This document shows positions 12,756-22,153 of a stretch of DNA of 38,890 bases, in pieces. Below the pieces are notes generated by a model, which worked only from the letters and a program-made list of their open reading frames with translations, did no database searches and had not been told where the DNA came from. Origin of the DNA: a virus; the IMG/VR virus record IMGVR_UViG_3300042988_001432, positions 1 through 38,890 of that record; one strand, 5' to 3'. A program made the position numbers and the translations under genes. Numbering within the stretch: position 1 is the stretch's first letter; each line of letters opens with the position of its first letter.

Positions 12756-15367
12756 AGTATCCCAAATAACATGGCAGCTTTAACGGTTCCGAGCTTCTTC
12801 GCATATTTCTTTAACATATCTGCCGTCACTTTCTTCTTTCCTAAGGCCGCGGCAGATTCTAGTAAGTCTGTGGCCGCTTCTTTTCCCATGATCTCCGAGA
12901 TGATATCGAAATTGTTCCCTTTGTTGATGATGTTATAAAGCTCGCCACCAGTGAACTCGCGCTTTACGTTACCTTCGAATAAGATCTCTTTAATTTTGTT
13001 CTGCCCAATCTCGTTAAAGACTCTTTCGCCGCCTTCTTTCTTTAGTAATTCTTTCCTTAAGTCTTTCAATCCTGTAGGTGTTCCTGTCATCTTTCCGATT
13101 TCTTCAGGCGTGATTTTCATCTTCTTAGACGCCGTTTTCATCGCAGGAGTTGGTTTTACTTCTGGCTTTACAGGGATTTTCACTGATGTAGGTTCTTGGT
13201 AATTAGCTTTTGGTGGTTTAAATAAAGGAATGTTTACCGATTCTATGACCCTCTTCTTTGGCTCCAGTGGTGCTTTCACTTCCTTGATCTTCTTGCTCTG
13301 AACGCCTGATGTGCGTCTTGCGTTGTCAACAGTTCCGCGGATTGCTTGCTCCTCACCGGGTTTTAATACAGGCCGAAGTTCTTCTATAGCTTGATTAAAA
13401 GCGCGCTTGTCCATCTTTCTAGGATTATCAAGGAATGGCTTTAACTTCTTCTCAACGAGCGCTCTTCTTGTTTGAGCTGATACCTGCTGGCCCGCATTGG
13501 TTCTTGATAACACTTTGTCTAGTTGTAAGTAGTCGTCAACATTCAATGAATTTTTAAATGTTCTAGAGAAGCGATGATTGCTTTTGCTACGATAGTTTCT
13601 GATGAATTTGTTTTGGTATAGCTCTGCCCATTCCTTATAACCTTGCCGTGCCGCCTTATTAGCCTCTACAGCAGCCTTATTACCAACAGAGATAGCAGCC
13701 TCTTCGACTGAGTTTTCTATAGCTCCAATCGTTGGTTTAAATATTCCAGAGGAATTGCCATGCGAAAAATCAAAGTCTATCGAATGCCTAAGAGCTTTCG
13801 CTTGATCCATTAAGACTTTATTGCTAACAGGATTAAACCCTATTGCCTGGCCATCTTCACCGAATTTTATTAGCGTATTCAACAGCTTCTTCGTCGTGCT
13901 TATTAATTGCTTCTGATGAGGTGTAGGATCTGGTATAGCTTCTAATTCAACTAAATTTGCTCTTAAATCATTTGCTAAGTTCTCATGCGTCGCAATAACA
14001 CTCTCGTTAAGTTCCTCGCTCGTGTTATACAATTTCTTAACAACATCATAATCTGCTTTGTCGGTGGCTCTTACTGCTTCTATGTTCTTTTGTCCCGCAT
14101 TGTAGGTATTAGTTATTCTGTCTTTAGATATAATAGAACCCACCTCATCCTCTAATGGTGTTCGCGATAATCCAGGAGGTGGACGCACTCCGATATCTTC
14201 TCCTCTAGCAGACACCTTTCCTTGAAGATTGGCAGATGACTCTTGTGGGATATTACTTAAGGTGTTCTCAACCATTTCCTGCCGAGTCTTAGTGCGCTCA
14301 AAATCCACCTTAGATTTCTCGTATTCAGCCATAGCAATTTCATTTTCTTTATTAATTGCTTCTAACTCAGATTCATGCTCAGCCGCTATCTGCTTAACCT
14401 TATTCTGGTACTCTTCTTGATATCTTGCGGCTTCCTCTTGAGAGACTTGCTTCTTTTGCGCAAGCTCATACATCTCTTTTTCGTGCTGTGCCCTAACGTT
14501 AGACATTTTCTGTTCAAAAGCTGCATCATTTTCTTTGACGGCAGTCTCTAACGCGGAAGCATACTCCTCCTCGGCCGCTTGCTGAAGCCTTGGCACAACC
14601 TCGTCTTGGTAGAATTTATAAGATGTAGGTGGTAGGTCTTTTGGAATAGCCCCTTCGACTAGTAATTCTGCTTGCTGAGCTGGATTAAGATCTTTTAACC
14701 ACTTGTAGACAACAGGAGCACCTCTAACAACCGCATCAAATAATCCAAACAATGCTCCATGAATTCCTATTTTCCATGGGCTTAGCTCTTCCCCTTTGAT
14801 AGCTTCCTTCCCAGCTTCCAGGCTAGATCCAGTGACTGCGGCAGCGACTGTAGGATATATTGCTCTGGTATATTTATAAGTTTTCGGAATTGCTTTAAGA
14901 GGTAATGAAAGCGCTTTTAAACTACTTGTAAGAGGAGCTGTTTCACCTATAAGCTCTCCTGCTCCAGCGCCTATATCTTCTTCTTTGACTTTAAGAGAAT
15001 TTAACTTATTAAGGCCGTATCCAAGAACACCAAGAGAAGCTAATGGATACTCTTCAGAAGCTCCTAGTGTAACGCCTTTCAAGACACCCTTATATAATCC
15101 CTCTAATGGCGAATACTCTTGCAGACGCTTCTTTTCTTCTGGAGGAAGAGCGGCGTATTGCTTAGGAGTAAGATGAGCATATTGCAGAGCATAAGGATGT
15201 GAATCAGCTTCGGCAGTAGGTTCTCTATAATCATCAAAGTCGAAACCTTTATCTAATTCTGATGATTTTTCTTCTCGCTCCACCTTTACTGGTTTAGGAG
15301 CTTCTTTCGAAACTTGCCCACCTTCTCTATAATCATCAAAGTCAAAGCTATTATCGAAATCAATCAT
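12752..15367 (-). CDS. Large internal virion (ejection-type) protein (871 aa)
   Basis: Position, size and composition suggest an internal protein injected with the DNA, as in other podoviruses; no enzymatic domain is recognised. The motif FDFDDYRE occurs twice near the N-terminus (residues 8-15 and 42-49). Residues about 80-200 are Gly/Ala-rich and may be amphipathic or membrane-seeking (GVLKGVTLGASEEYPLASLG, then ALFGLFDAVVRGAPVV). A long charged coiled coil runs from about 230 to 370. The C-terminal third is basic and helical with Lys/Pro-rich linkers. The start overlaps the stop of the 446-residue protein by eight bases. Confidence 0.55.
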   Translation of the reverse strand: MIDFDNSFDFDDYREGGQVSKEAPKPVKVEREEKSSELDKGFDFDDYREPTAEADSHPYALQYAHLTPKQYAALPPEEKKRLQEYSPLEGLYKGVLKGVTLGASEEYPLASLGVLGYGLNKLNSLKVKEEDIGAGAGELIGETAPLTSSLKALSLPLKAIPKTYKYTRAIYPTVAAAVTGSSLEAGKEAIKGEELSPWKIGIHGALFGLFDAVVRGAPVVYKWLKDLNPAQQAELLVEGAIPKDLPPTSYKFYQDEVVPRLQQAAEEEYASALETAVKENDAAFEQKMSNVRAQHEKEMYELAQKKQVSQEEAARYQEEYQNKVKQIAAEHESELEAINKENEIAMAEYEKSKVDFERTKTRQEMVENTLSNIPQESSANLQGKVSARGEDIGVRPPPGLSRTPLEDEVGSIISKDRITNTYNAGQKNIEAVRATDKADYDVVKKLYNTSEELNESVIATHENLANDLRANLVELEAIPDPTPHQKQLISTTKKLLNTLIKFGEDGQAIGFNPVSNKVLMDQAKALRHSIDFDFSHGNSSGIFKPTIGAIENSVEEAAISVGNKAAVEANKAARQGYKEWAELYQNKFIRNYRSKSNHRFSRTFKNSLNVDDYLQLDKVLSRTNAGQQVSAQTRRALVEKKLKPFLDNPRKMDKRAFNQAIEELRPVLKPGEEQAIRGTVDNARRTSGVQSKKIKEVKAPLEPKKRVIESVNIPLFKPPKANYQEPTSVKIPVKPEVKPTPAMKTASKKMKITPEEIGKMTGTPTGLKDLRKELLKKEGGERVFNEIGQNKIKEILFEGNVKREFTGGELYNIINKGNNFDIISEIMGKEAATDLLESAAALGKKKVTADMLKKYAKKLGTVKAAMLFGIL

Positions 15368-16700
15368 TTGGATTTTCTTCCTCTTTAGCTAACTTTCCAC
15401 CTTTCTTAAGAGCTGCTCCAACAAGATAATGAGGAATTGACACCTTATTCCCTTCCGGATCAATTACATCAATCGGCCTAGTCATCTCGTCAAACTCATC
15501 TTCAATCAAGTCGGCGTATCTAGCAGGTCTATAGCCACCATTCTTTGCTTTGATGTCTGCTGCGATTTGGCCCCTAAGAAGAGATTGTTGAGCGTATTTC
15601 TTCATTAACTTCATGATCTGCATGTTAACTTCCACCGATTTTCCAATATCAGGGAGTTTGTCTTGCAAAAGTCTTAAGTCGGCATCGGATAAGCGAACAC
15701 CAAACAACTCTTTACGGCCTTCTAAAAAAGCTGGAATAGAAGCGTTAAGAGTGGCTTGATCTTTATTAAGAAGCGCATCACTAATCTTTTTTCCTATATC
15801 ACCAAAGAATCTAAAGACGTTGGCTGCAGAACTTGGCTTTACATTTCCTGATTTTATGGATTTTATTGTGTCATCAATCGCGCTAATTTGTGTTTTTGCC
15901 GCTCTCGTTGCCTTGCTAAGGTCTTCGTCATACTTCTCGGTTTCTTTGTGAAATAGTTCTCTTTCTTTTTGAGTTCTTTCCTCTTGATCTTTTTCTATTT
16001 CGTATTCAGTTTCAGCGTTTTCTCTCGACAAGCCAGCGGAAGTCAACATCTTGTATTTTTCTTTTGCTGGCGCTTTTTGATACTCAGGATCGTCGCGCAC
16101 TTTATCTAGAATTTCTCGCTGCTTAGGGTCTATCGGTCTTGATGCCTGCGTTCCCTTGTCTTCTTTGTTTAGATTTACAGTATCTTTCACAGCTTGGTAG
16201 GATATTAGGCCATTCTCGAAGTCGTCTCTTAGTTTCTGCTTCTTTTCATCTGGGAGCTTGCTATTGTCTATTAAATAACTAGCAGACCTGCTCTCTTTTG
16301 TCTGATTAGCAGATTTCTCATCACTCTTCAGTCTTCTCTCTTCCGCCTCATCTATCAACTTCTGATTAGCTAGGAATTCCTGTACATAATTATGGCGCTG
16401 AGTTTCTTCCAAAGCTGACCTGCGATAATCTTCCTGCTCCCGAGCCTGCTGCCTAAGCTCCTCGAATTTCTCCACGCCAAGATAGTTCTCTAGCATTCTT
16501 TGCTTTGCTGCCGGTGAGTGCGTCTTTGTACTAGTAATCGCGTTTAACAAATCTCTTGCATTCGGATTCGGCCCAAGCTTATCAACCGCCGCCCGCAAGG
16601 CATTTTCGTCCGAGCGATTCATATAACCTTGCGAGAAACCGCTACCAATATTCTCAAAGGCTTTCGCCCAATCGTCTTGTTTTGGAAGTATCGTGACCAT
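15360..16700 (-). CDS. Internal virion protein, coiled-coil rich (446 aa)
   Basis: It starts MVTILPKQDDWAKAFENIG and shows a GSGFSQGYM turn near the N-terminus. A very long Glu/Lys/Gln-rich helical region follows (about residues 65-260), then a globular helical part containing FFGDIGKKISDAL and RLSDADLRLLQDKLPDIG. Its place between a 166-residue and an 871-residue protein, all translationally linked, matches the three ejection proteins of P22-like or T7-like podoviruses by position and size. No sequence identity to those is claimed. Confidence 0.5.
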   Translation of the reverse strand: MVTILPKQDDWAKAFENIGSGFSQGYMNRSDENALRAAVDKLGPNPNARDLLNAITSTKTHSPAAKQRMLENYLGVEKFEELRQQAREQEDYRRSALEETQRHNYVQEFLANQKLIDEAEERRLKSDEKSANQTKESRSASYLIDNSKLPDEKKQKLRDDFENGLISYQAVKDTVNLNKEDKGTQASRPIDPKQREILDKVRDDPEYQKAPAKEKYKMLTSAGLSRENAETEYEIEKDQEERTQKERELFHKETEKYDEDLSKATRAAKTQISAIDDTIKSIKSGNVKPSSAANVFRFFGDIGKKISDALLNKDQATLNASIPAFLEGRKELFGVRLSDADLRLLQDKLPDIGKSVEVNMQIMKLMKKYAQQSLLRGQIAADIKAKNGGYRPARYADLIEDEFDEMTRPIDVIDPEGNKVSIPHYLVGAALKKGGKLAKEEENPND

Positions 16701-16703
16701 ATG

Positions 16704-17204
16704 TTACCCCGCTATTGCTGCGCCGGCGGCTTGACCTAAGCCTTGCCCTGCGCCTTGAATAAAACCTTGAACAGCTCCTGTCTTGCCAGGATCATATATA
16801 TTCTCAAACGCCTGCGTTCCTAGCGCTGTGTTAAGACCTGCCATTCTGTTTTGCTTGTGCTGATTCTTAGCTTCGTACATGAGCTGTGCGAGCTTAGTCT
16901 GCAGATCTGTTGCTGCCTTAAGCTGACCGCGACGCATGCCTGAGCCAAGAACCTGATTGCCGGCGATAAACTTCTCTTGAAGCTGCGGCAGCGTCTCTTC
17001 CTGGAACTGCTGAAGTAAGGGCTTGCTCACACCTTCTTCAAAAGCTCCTTGATCGAACTCACCAAAGAGATCAGCAAAAGGACCCTTGCCACTCTTTAAG
17101 CCTTGAGTAATTAGCGCCAGCAACTTCTCTTGGTCGCGAGTCATGGTCGTTGCTTTCTTGACCTTGCCCTCTGTGCCAAATAAAAAATCATCTACCCCAG
17201 ACAT
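16704..17204 (-). CDS. Small internal virion / DNA-transfer-like protein (166 aa)
   Basis: The protein is helical and ends in a Gly/Ala-rich hydrophobic stretch (VQGFIQGAGQGLGQAAGAAI), a feature of phage pilot and ejection proteins that enter membranes. The middle has QQFQEETLPQLQEKFIAG and GSGMRRGQL. GAGG lies before the ATG. It is the first of three consecutive genes (166, 446 and 871 residues) that I interpret as the ejection set. Confidence 0.5.
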   Translation of the reverse strand: MSGVDDFLFGTEGKVKKATTMTRDQEKLLALITQGLKSGKGPFADLFGEFDQGAFEEGVSKPLLQQFQEETLPQLQEKFIAGNQVLGSGMRRGQLKAATDLQTKLAQLMYEAKNQHKQNRMAGLNTALGTQAFENIYDPGKTGAVQGFIQGAGQGLGQAAGAAIAG

Positions 17205-17212
17205 ATCTCACC

Positions 17213-17695
17213 TCAATTCTTAATGTAATAAACTGTCACGTAGCCCGAGTAAGCTGACCGATTCGTGCCGCCGCTTGTGATTGTGATATTACCGCCATTT
17301 CGCACTATAGATATCTCGTTAGCCGCGACAGCAACATCAATATGCGGCAGAAGAAGCGTGTTGCTGCTGCCAGAAGTTCCATCGCTCAAGCAGCACACGA
17401 TATCGATCACAGTAAAATCACCGCTAATGCCAAGCAGGACAACATTCAATGTTCCGCCAACAGTCCAATTAGACGAAGGAACCTCGATGCTCTTCGTGTA
17501 TATCGGCTTGCTATTGATCCACGTAAATGATGTCTGTCGCTCGCGTGTAAAGAAGCTTTCGTCATCGATTGTCGCATTCACAGAGTTAGCTACCTGAATG
17601 TGCTGCTGCTGTAGCTGAAACTGGAATTGTTCCTTCTGATCCTCTGGCTTGCCCTCGTACTTCTGCCAGCTAAAGTTCGGCTGCAGCTTACCCAT
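17213..17695 (-). CDS. Structural protein with C-terminal beta domain (160 aa)
   Basis: The open frame extends to 17791, but the ATG at 17695 (MGKLQPNFSWQKYEGKPED) overlaps the end of the small upstream gene as ATGGGTAA. This fits translational coupling and avoids a long overlap. Residues 1-45 are Gln-rich and helical. Residues 50-160 form a beta-rich domain (FTWINSKPIYTKSIEVPS) ending in GYVTVYYIKN. Probably a minor tail or neck component. Confidence 0.55.
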   Translation of the reverse strand: MGKLQPNFSWQKYEGKPEDQKEQFQFQLQQQHIQVANSVNATIDDESFFTRERQTSFTWINSKPIYTKSIEVPSSNWTVGGTLNVVLLGISGDFTVIDIVCCLSDGTSGSSNTLLLPHIDVAVAANEISIVRNGGNITITSGGTNRSAYSGYVTVYYIKN

Positions 17696-17867
17696 CGACA
17701 GGCTCCTTCTCAACACCGACGCAAGGCCACCCGCCGCGATCATTTGTCTCGATAAAGTGAACAATGCCCACAGCTGATTCCTCATTGTCAAACGTGTAAA
17801 TCAATCGCTTCTCATCGCCATCATCGCCAGGGAAATACTCGTAGACTGTCCATTTGTATTGATCCAT
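17688..17867 (-). CDS. Small structural-region protein (59 aa)
   Basis: The product begins MDQYKWTVYEYFPGDDGDEK and contains FDNEESAVGIVHFIETNDRG, which looks like a compact alpha/beta protein with W/Y/F core residues. Its ATG overlaps the stop of the 766-residue stopper gene (TAATG) and its stop overlaps the next start (ATGGGTAA). Coupling on both sides makes it convincing despite its size. Confidence 0.6.
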   Translation of the reverse strand: MDQYKWTVYEYFPGDDGDEKRLIYTFDNEESAVGIVHFIETNDRGGWPCVGVEKEPVDG

Positions 17868-20167
17868 TAGCCAAATATCCTTCCTGCTGGTTTCATGTAT
17901 AAGACCATGGCGTGAATGTATATCGGCTGGTCTAAAGTATCCGATGTAAAGTCATCTGCGTTCTGATAGAAACGAATCGTGTGAGACTTGCCAATCGATC
18001 CGACATAAATCCGCTTCCACACCTTTGTCTGATCCGTCGTAGGGCTCATCCCGTCAGTTGGCGTAAACGTTAGCGTTGTCTCCTGGTAGAATCCCGCAGG
18101 CTCATTGTTGCTATCTACATAGAGCTGATCGTTGACGTAGAACTGCACTCTAAGCTTTGATTCCTGGTTAGCTGAAACAAAGAGATCGAGGTATCCAAGC
18201 CTGCAAAGCTCGCCCTGCTCAATGAATGGATTGAAGTTCTTGGTTATCACGCTCATCAGCACCGGAGAGACGCCATCACCAAGCGTATTGCCTGAATTTA
18301 GCTTATACACCTTATCGAACTGATCGCCTGCAAGATCGATTAACGCATTGCTTGTCAGCTGGTAGCTTGCCCACGTGTCTGACATATCATCCCACGTCGT
18401 AAAGATCGTGCCCCAAGTCGGAACATTGATGATCTTGCCAAAGCCTAAGCAGCTAAAAGGGAATTGATATATCGCATAAGTAGAGTCTAAGTAATTGAAT
18501 GCAAGGACATGATCAGATGCTGTCGCTACCGACTGATCTACCGGCTGACTGTTATAGCAAAGCCAACCTTCCTTGATGTCATCGAAGCGCTCACCGTAGC
18601 ATTGCTGAATAGAGGTCTGATTAATGAAAGGAACCGGCGTCTGCTGCGAAAGTCTTGTAGGTTCTGTAAAGTCAGGAATGATATCATCGGCACGACTGAC
18701 ATTAACGCCATCAGAGCCGACAATCGCAGGCTTGCCAACAGACGAAAACCATGAATCATAGTTAATCGCAGAGTATGGCGCATCGCAGGCCCAGATGTTG
18801 TTGGTCGAGTCCCACCTGAACGGGCTAAACGCATCAGCCGTGTAACGAAAGACTCGCTCTGAATTGCTGAAACGTACGATCAAATCTGAGTTAATGAATC
18901 CAATTGTGCGGATCGGCTCACTTGTTGATGCTTGCAAGAGTTCATCATTTGTAAAGTCAAAAGGATCTCCTGCAACAGACCATTGAATCGTGCTCGTTGC
19001 CGGAACCTGATTGATCACAGGCGAGATAAGCAAAAGACGCTCGCGATTAGTAAACACATGCAAGCAGCGCGAGATGTCGTAAGCTGGAACGCCAGAACTA
19101 GAGGTGACGACCTTTGTGCTAAGATTTGTATCGAGATAATGAATCGCAGTGCCGTCATAGTAAAATATCGGATCAACATTGTTGCAAAAGAAAGCGTTGT
19201 ATTGATAATTAGTTAGCGAGAAGAAGTCCGAGATGCTGCCAGTAAATAGATCGCCATAGACTCCAGTTGCGCTATCGAAGTAATTATTAAGCGCCGGAGC
19301 CACTGTGAATGTGATTGTATAGCTACCCGTAAAATAGTTTATAGCCCCGGAGGTGACATTAGAGCCAATCAGACCGCCCGCGCCGTTATCTGTGACCACA
19401 CTACCAGTTGCTACGCCGCTCGAGTTATATTCTGTCCAAACAAGAGTACCGGGCTGGAAAGGTCTACTGCCTGCCACCAATGTTCCTGTAAATGTAACGT
19501 TAACGCCATCTCCTGTGATTACCGCCGATTTATAATAATCATGCGGAATCTCACTCACAGCCTGCAACGCGCCAGAATTAGAAGCTAACACACCTGAATT
19601 GCTGGTGATCTTGCCCACGCGAACTTGATCGAAAACAAGCACATCCTGAGAGCCATTAGATTGAATATATTGCTTGATGCCCATGATCGCTTTAGTGGCA
19701 GTGGGGGCATAGTCATAGACGATAATCGCAAAGCTTCTCGCATTAACCGGAGGAGCTGCATTGAACGTGAAGGTATATGCGCCAGTAGAAATATTTATCG
19801 TTCCAGTTCCACCTGCGGAGCCAGTCAGATTAATAACTGTGGAGGAGGCATCCGAGGTGTATGTAAAAGTTTCTACTGAAGATCCAACACTAATGGTTCC
19901 GTATGCGATGATATTAGTTGTAACCGGAGGCGGAGAAAGGGTCCCTGAGAACACATTGCTACCGCTCGGAGTACCTAGGAAGCCAACCTTGCGATAGGTG
20001 AAAGGAGCATAGAGAGTATAGCCTTCGACCTTCTCCAAAACACCACGGTATAGGTTAGCATTGATCATCGTCTGGTAAGCATCGCGGGGAAGCAGCCAAG
20101 GCTCTACGCTCTCGTTAAACCCAGTGCGAAAGTTAGATATAGCAAACGGCGTATACTCTTTCGTCAT
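17867..20167 (-). CDS. Neck stopper / tail-tube-B-like protein (766 aa)
   Basis: The start at 20167 (MTKEYTPFAISNFRTGFNES) forms an ATGA overlap with the upstream stop; the frame is open to 20191. The N-terminus describes a polypeptide with P-WLLPRDAY-T--NANLYRG-LEKVEG. This is the opening I associate with podovirus stopper or tail tubular B proteins that read FRTGLN-S-DP. Two inserted beta-sandwich modules (around residues 80-150 and 210-300: GDG-N-TFTGTL, V-DNGAGGL-G, INYFTGSYTITF) precede a propeller-like region with repeated DPIFYYDG/W motifs. It should lie between the adaptor ring and the tail tip. Confidence 0.6.
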   Translation of the reverse strand: MTKEYTPFAISNFRTGFNESVEPWLLPRDAYQTMINANLYRGVLEKVEGYTLYAPFTYRKVGFLGTPSGSNVFSGTLSPPPVTTNIIAYGTISVGSSVETFTYTSDASSTVINLTGSAGGTGTINISTGAYTFTFNAAPPVNARSFAIIVYDYAPTATKAIMGIKQYIQSNGSQDVLVFDQVRVGKITSNSGVLASNSGALQAVSEIPHDYYKSAVITGDGVNVTFTGTLVAGSRPFQPGTLVWTEYNSSGVATGSVVTDNGAGGLIGSNVTSGAINYFTGSYTITFTVAPALNNYFDSATGVYGDLFTGSISDFFSLTNYQYNAFFCNNVDPIFYYDGTAIHYLDTNLSTKVVTSSSGVPAYDISRCLHVFTNRERLLLISPVINQVPATSTIQWSVAGDPFDFTNDELLQASTSEPIRTIGFINSDLIVRFSNSERVFRYTADAFSPFRWDSTNNIWACDAPYSAINYDSWFSSVGKPAIVGSDGVNVSRADDIIPDFTEPTRLSQQTPVPFINQTSIQQCYGERFDDIKEGWLCYNSQPVDQSVATASDHVLAFNYLDSTYAIYQFPFSCLGFGKIINVPTWGTIFTTWDDMSDTWASYQLTSNALIDLAGDQFDKVYKLNSGNTLGDGVSPVLMSVITKNFNPFIEQGELCRLGYLDLFVSANQESKLRVQFYVNDQLYVDSNNEPAGFYQETTLTFTPTDGMSPTTDQTKVWKRIYVGSIGKSHTIRFYQNADDFTSDTLDQPIYIHAMVLYMKPAGRIFG

Positions 20168-20745
20168 GGTGTATTCACCTGTATAACCCATTTAACATTA
20201 GGAATAGACCCACCACTTGATATGGCTTGAAAGGCTAATGCACCATCTGTTCCAACAACAATTCCAACTGATGGACCAGCTAATTTACTCAAAATAAGCA
20301 CTCCATTTGCTGAAATAAATGTGCCTGTGTTGTAAAGCAATTGGTTGTTTGTCACTAAAAGCCAGTAAGACCCACAAGAGTTATTAGGAATTGCCAGTAG
20401 AGTATTTGCCACACCTGTGAGGGTAATTGGTCCGCCGCTAAATGTCGAAGGTACAACGCTAGAGTCTGAGGTAACGATGAATCTTGCCGTAGTTCCATCG
20501 TAGAATTTAGGCACTCCACCCTTGACGTAGTACATGCCATTAGTGCTGCTAGGCAAAGCAACAGGATCGCTGCCCTTATTTGGCATAGATGTTTGCAAGT
20601 GATACATATCTGAGCCAGAGCCAGCTACGTTGAAATTATGCTCTTGCTCGATACCAGTCTTAATAAACCCGAAATTTGCCTGGATAAGCGGCTGCGTCGT
20701 TGCAATCTGCTGGTTACCCTGCGGGACGTTATTCGTGTATGCCAT
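20164..20745 (-). CDS. Tail-region structural protein (193 aa)
   Basis: The start at 20745 (MAYTNNVPQGNQQIATTQPL) has AGGAGAG upstream. The frame continues to 20904 only because it overlaps the adaptor gene. The N-terminal pattern, in which an I-TTQ--I--NF-FI-TGI-QEHNF helix leads into a Ser/Gly-rich beta region (MYYVKGGVPKFYDG), is recurrent in phage tail proteins. The C-terminal 90 residues form a beta domain. Probably attached to the adaptor or fibres. Confidence 0.55.
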   Translation of the reverse strand: MAYTNNVPQGNQQIATTQPLIQANFGFIKTGIEQEHNFNVAGSGSDMYHLQTSMPNKGSDPVALPSSTNGMYYVKGGVPKFYDGTTARFIVTSDSSVVPSTFSGGPITLTGVANTLLAIPNNSCGSYWLLVTNNQLLYNTGTFISANGVLILSKLAGPSVGIVVGTDGALAFQAISSGGSIPNVKWVIQVNTP

Positions 20746-20752
20746 AACTCTC

Positions 20753-21685
20753 CTAAAATGCGGGTACTGAGCGCTGATACAAGTACTCTTCATAGGTGTC
20801 TTGCATGCTAACGTCTTTGTACCGGTTATATTGAGGCATGATCTGATCGTATTGGTCCATCTGGTTGAAGTCGGCGAAGATCTCAAGCGAGGCGCCGTAA
20901 GCAATCAGCGGACCTAAATCTGCGCGGAAAGGAACGTCGCTATCACTTACAAACGGCGCAGGTATCTGTATGCCCTGCATCTTGATGAGATAGACGTTGT
21001 CCGGCACAGGACGTAAAACGAAAACCTTGGTGTTATCTCTTACTGCTTGAGTGGCGTCTGATAATGATTGACTCTGAAAGTAGAGAATCCCTTGAGGCAT
21101 GTTCGGTTGATAGGTAGAAGATGTGGCCGAGATGTTCGTATTCGCAGCCGGCGGTGTTGTAAAGCTAAGGCCGCTTACCGTCCCAGTTACATAGTCAATT
21201 GAACCAGATAAAGCGCTGCCAGTAGTAGAATCAACAAATCCACCAGATCCATTGTCCTGGGCGACTTGGGTGCCATCTGTGACATATAAGCTCCCTGCTA
21301 GAATTGGATAGGCCGAGATTGTAAAGCTAAAACTATTGGTTGTTCCGTCTCCAGTCGCGACTACTTGCTTGTTATCTTGCTGCGGATAGTCTTGATAAAA
21401 GAGATCCGGAGACAGATACCACTCAATCGGCCAGCCATCGGCCCATACCTGCGGATTGAGCGTCTGGAACTCCGTCGTCGGTCCAACGTATTGATCAATA
21501 TTCGGCTGCGTAAAGAATTGATAGTACGTGTAGCCCCAAGAGATCTTAAGCTCCTTGGGCAACACGAATTGATAGAACTTATTGGCGTAATCAAGAATGG
21601 TAGAATTCGACATCATAGAAGCATCAACACGGCCAGTAGTCGAGCGAATCTTAGATCTGATATCTGCCCATGTCCAGTTTGCCAT
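20753..21685 (-). CDS. Head-to-tail adaptor protein with inserted beta domain (310 aa)
   Basis: The start at 21685 (MANWTWADIRSKIRSTTG) makes a TAATG overlap with the upstream gene. The N-terminal helices (DIRSKIRSTTGRVDASMMSN) and the C-terminal helical part (SLEIFADFNQMDQYDQIMPQ) resemble podovirus adaptor (gp4 or tail tubular A-like) proteins. Residues about 105-190 insert a beta module (GDGTTNSFSFTI, PILAGSLYVTDGT, DNGSGGF, GSIDYVTGTVSGLSF) that recurs in the 766-residue protein. It probably forms the ring under the portal. Confidence 0.6.
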   Translation of the reverse strand: MANWTWADIRSKIRSTTGRVDASMMSNSTILDYANKFYQFVLPKELKISWGYTYYQFFTQPNIDQYVGPTTEFQTLNPQVWADGWPIEWYLSPDLFYQDYPQQDNKQVVATGDGTTNSFSFTISAYPILAGSLYVTDGTQVAQDNGSGGFVDSTTGSALSGSIDYVTGTVSGLSFTTPPAANTNISATSSTYQPNMPQGILYFQSQSLSDATQAVRDNTKVFVLRPVPDNVYLIKMQGIQIPAPFVSDSDVPFRADLGPLIAYGASLEIFADFNQMDQYDQIMPQYNRYKDVSMQDTYEEYLYQRSVPAF

Positions 21686-22086
21686 TATGACGCCCTCTCG
21701 CAAACGAAATGCGTCTTGTAGCCTGCGATGTAAATCTCTGGCAGACCACTGTTATTCTTGCGATATTTCTCGATATTCTCGCGGCAGCTCTCTAGATTGC
21801 GTATAACCTCAAGCGGAAGATTGTACTTTTCTCCATCAATGAGCTTGTACATCTTGAAAGGATGCGTCTTGCTAGAATAGTGAAACTCAAGCACGTGACC
21901 TGGATCGCGCTGATTTCTGAATATGACCCATTCGTGCTTTGGGATCTCGTTAACTACAACCACCTGCTCATCTTTAAGCTCTGCGGCCACCTGCTCAAGC
22001 GATTCATCAGCCGGACCAGATAAGTGCTGCTCTTGAAGCTGTTCGACAGGGATTTTCTTTTCAGGTTTCTTTACTGTTGCCACCAT
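21685..22086 (-). CDS. Conserved head/neck-region protein (133 aa)
   Basis: The N-terminal 45 residues are Glu/Gln-rich and probably disordered. The rest has a compact core (KHEWVIFRNQRDPGHVLEFH, YKLIDGEKYNLPLEVIRNLE) ending in YKTHFVCERAS. I recognise this type from the region between capsid and adaptor genes in related phages, without a known function. GGAG precedes the ATG. Confidence 0.6.
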   Translation of the reverse strand: MVATVKKPEKKIPVEQLQEQHLSGPADESLEQVAAELKDEQVVVVNEIPKHEWVIFRNQRDPGHVLEFHYSSKTHPFKMYKLIDGEKYNLPLEVIRNLESCRENIEKYRKNNSGLPEIYIAGYKTHFVCERAS

Positions 22087-22098
22087 TTCAAATTCTCC

Positions 22099-22117
22099 AT
22101 GTAAAGCGGTTTTACAT
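22099..22117 (+). repeat. Dispersed palindrome, copy 3
   Basis: ATGTAAAGCGGTTTTACAT, palindromic over 19 bases with one G-T pair. It lies in the 67-base gap between two minus-strand genes, 12 bases upstream of the start at 22086. Confidence 0.7.
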
Positions 22118-22153
22118 TCGAATCAGAGTGGCGGCTCTCGTGATCTATGCTAT

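Noticed and set aside
22108-22125. TTCGAATC, suggestive of a tRNA T-loop
   Set aside because: Flanking bases do not form a T-stem, acceptor stem or anticodon arm. It adjoins the dispersed palindrome. No tRNA was found in the window.
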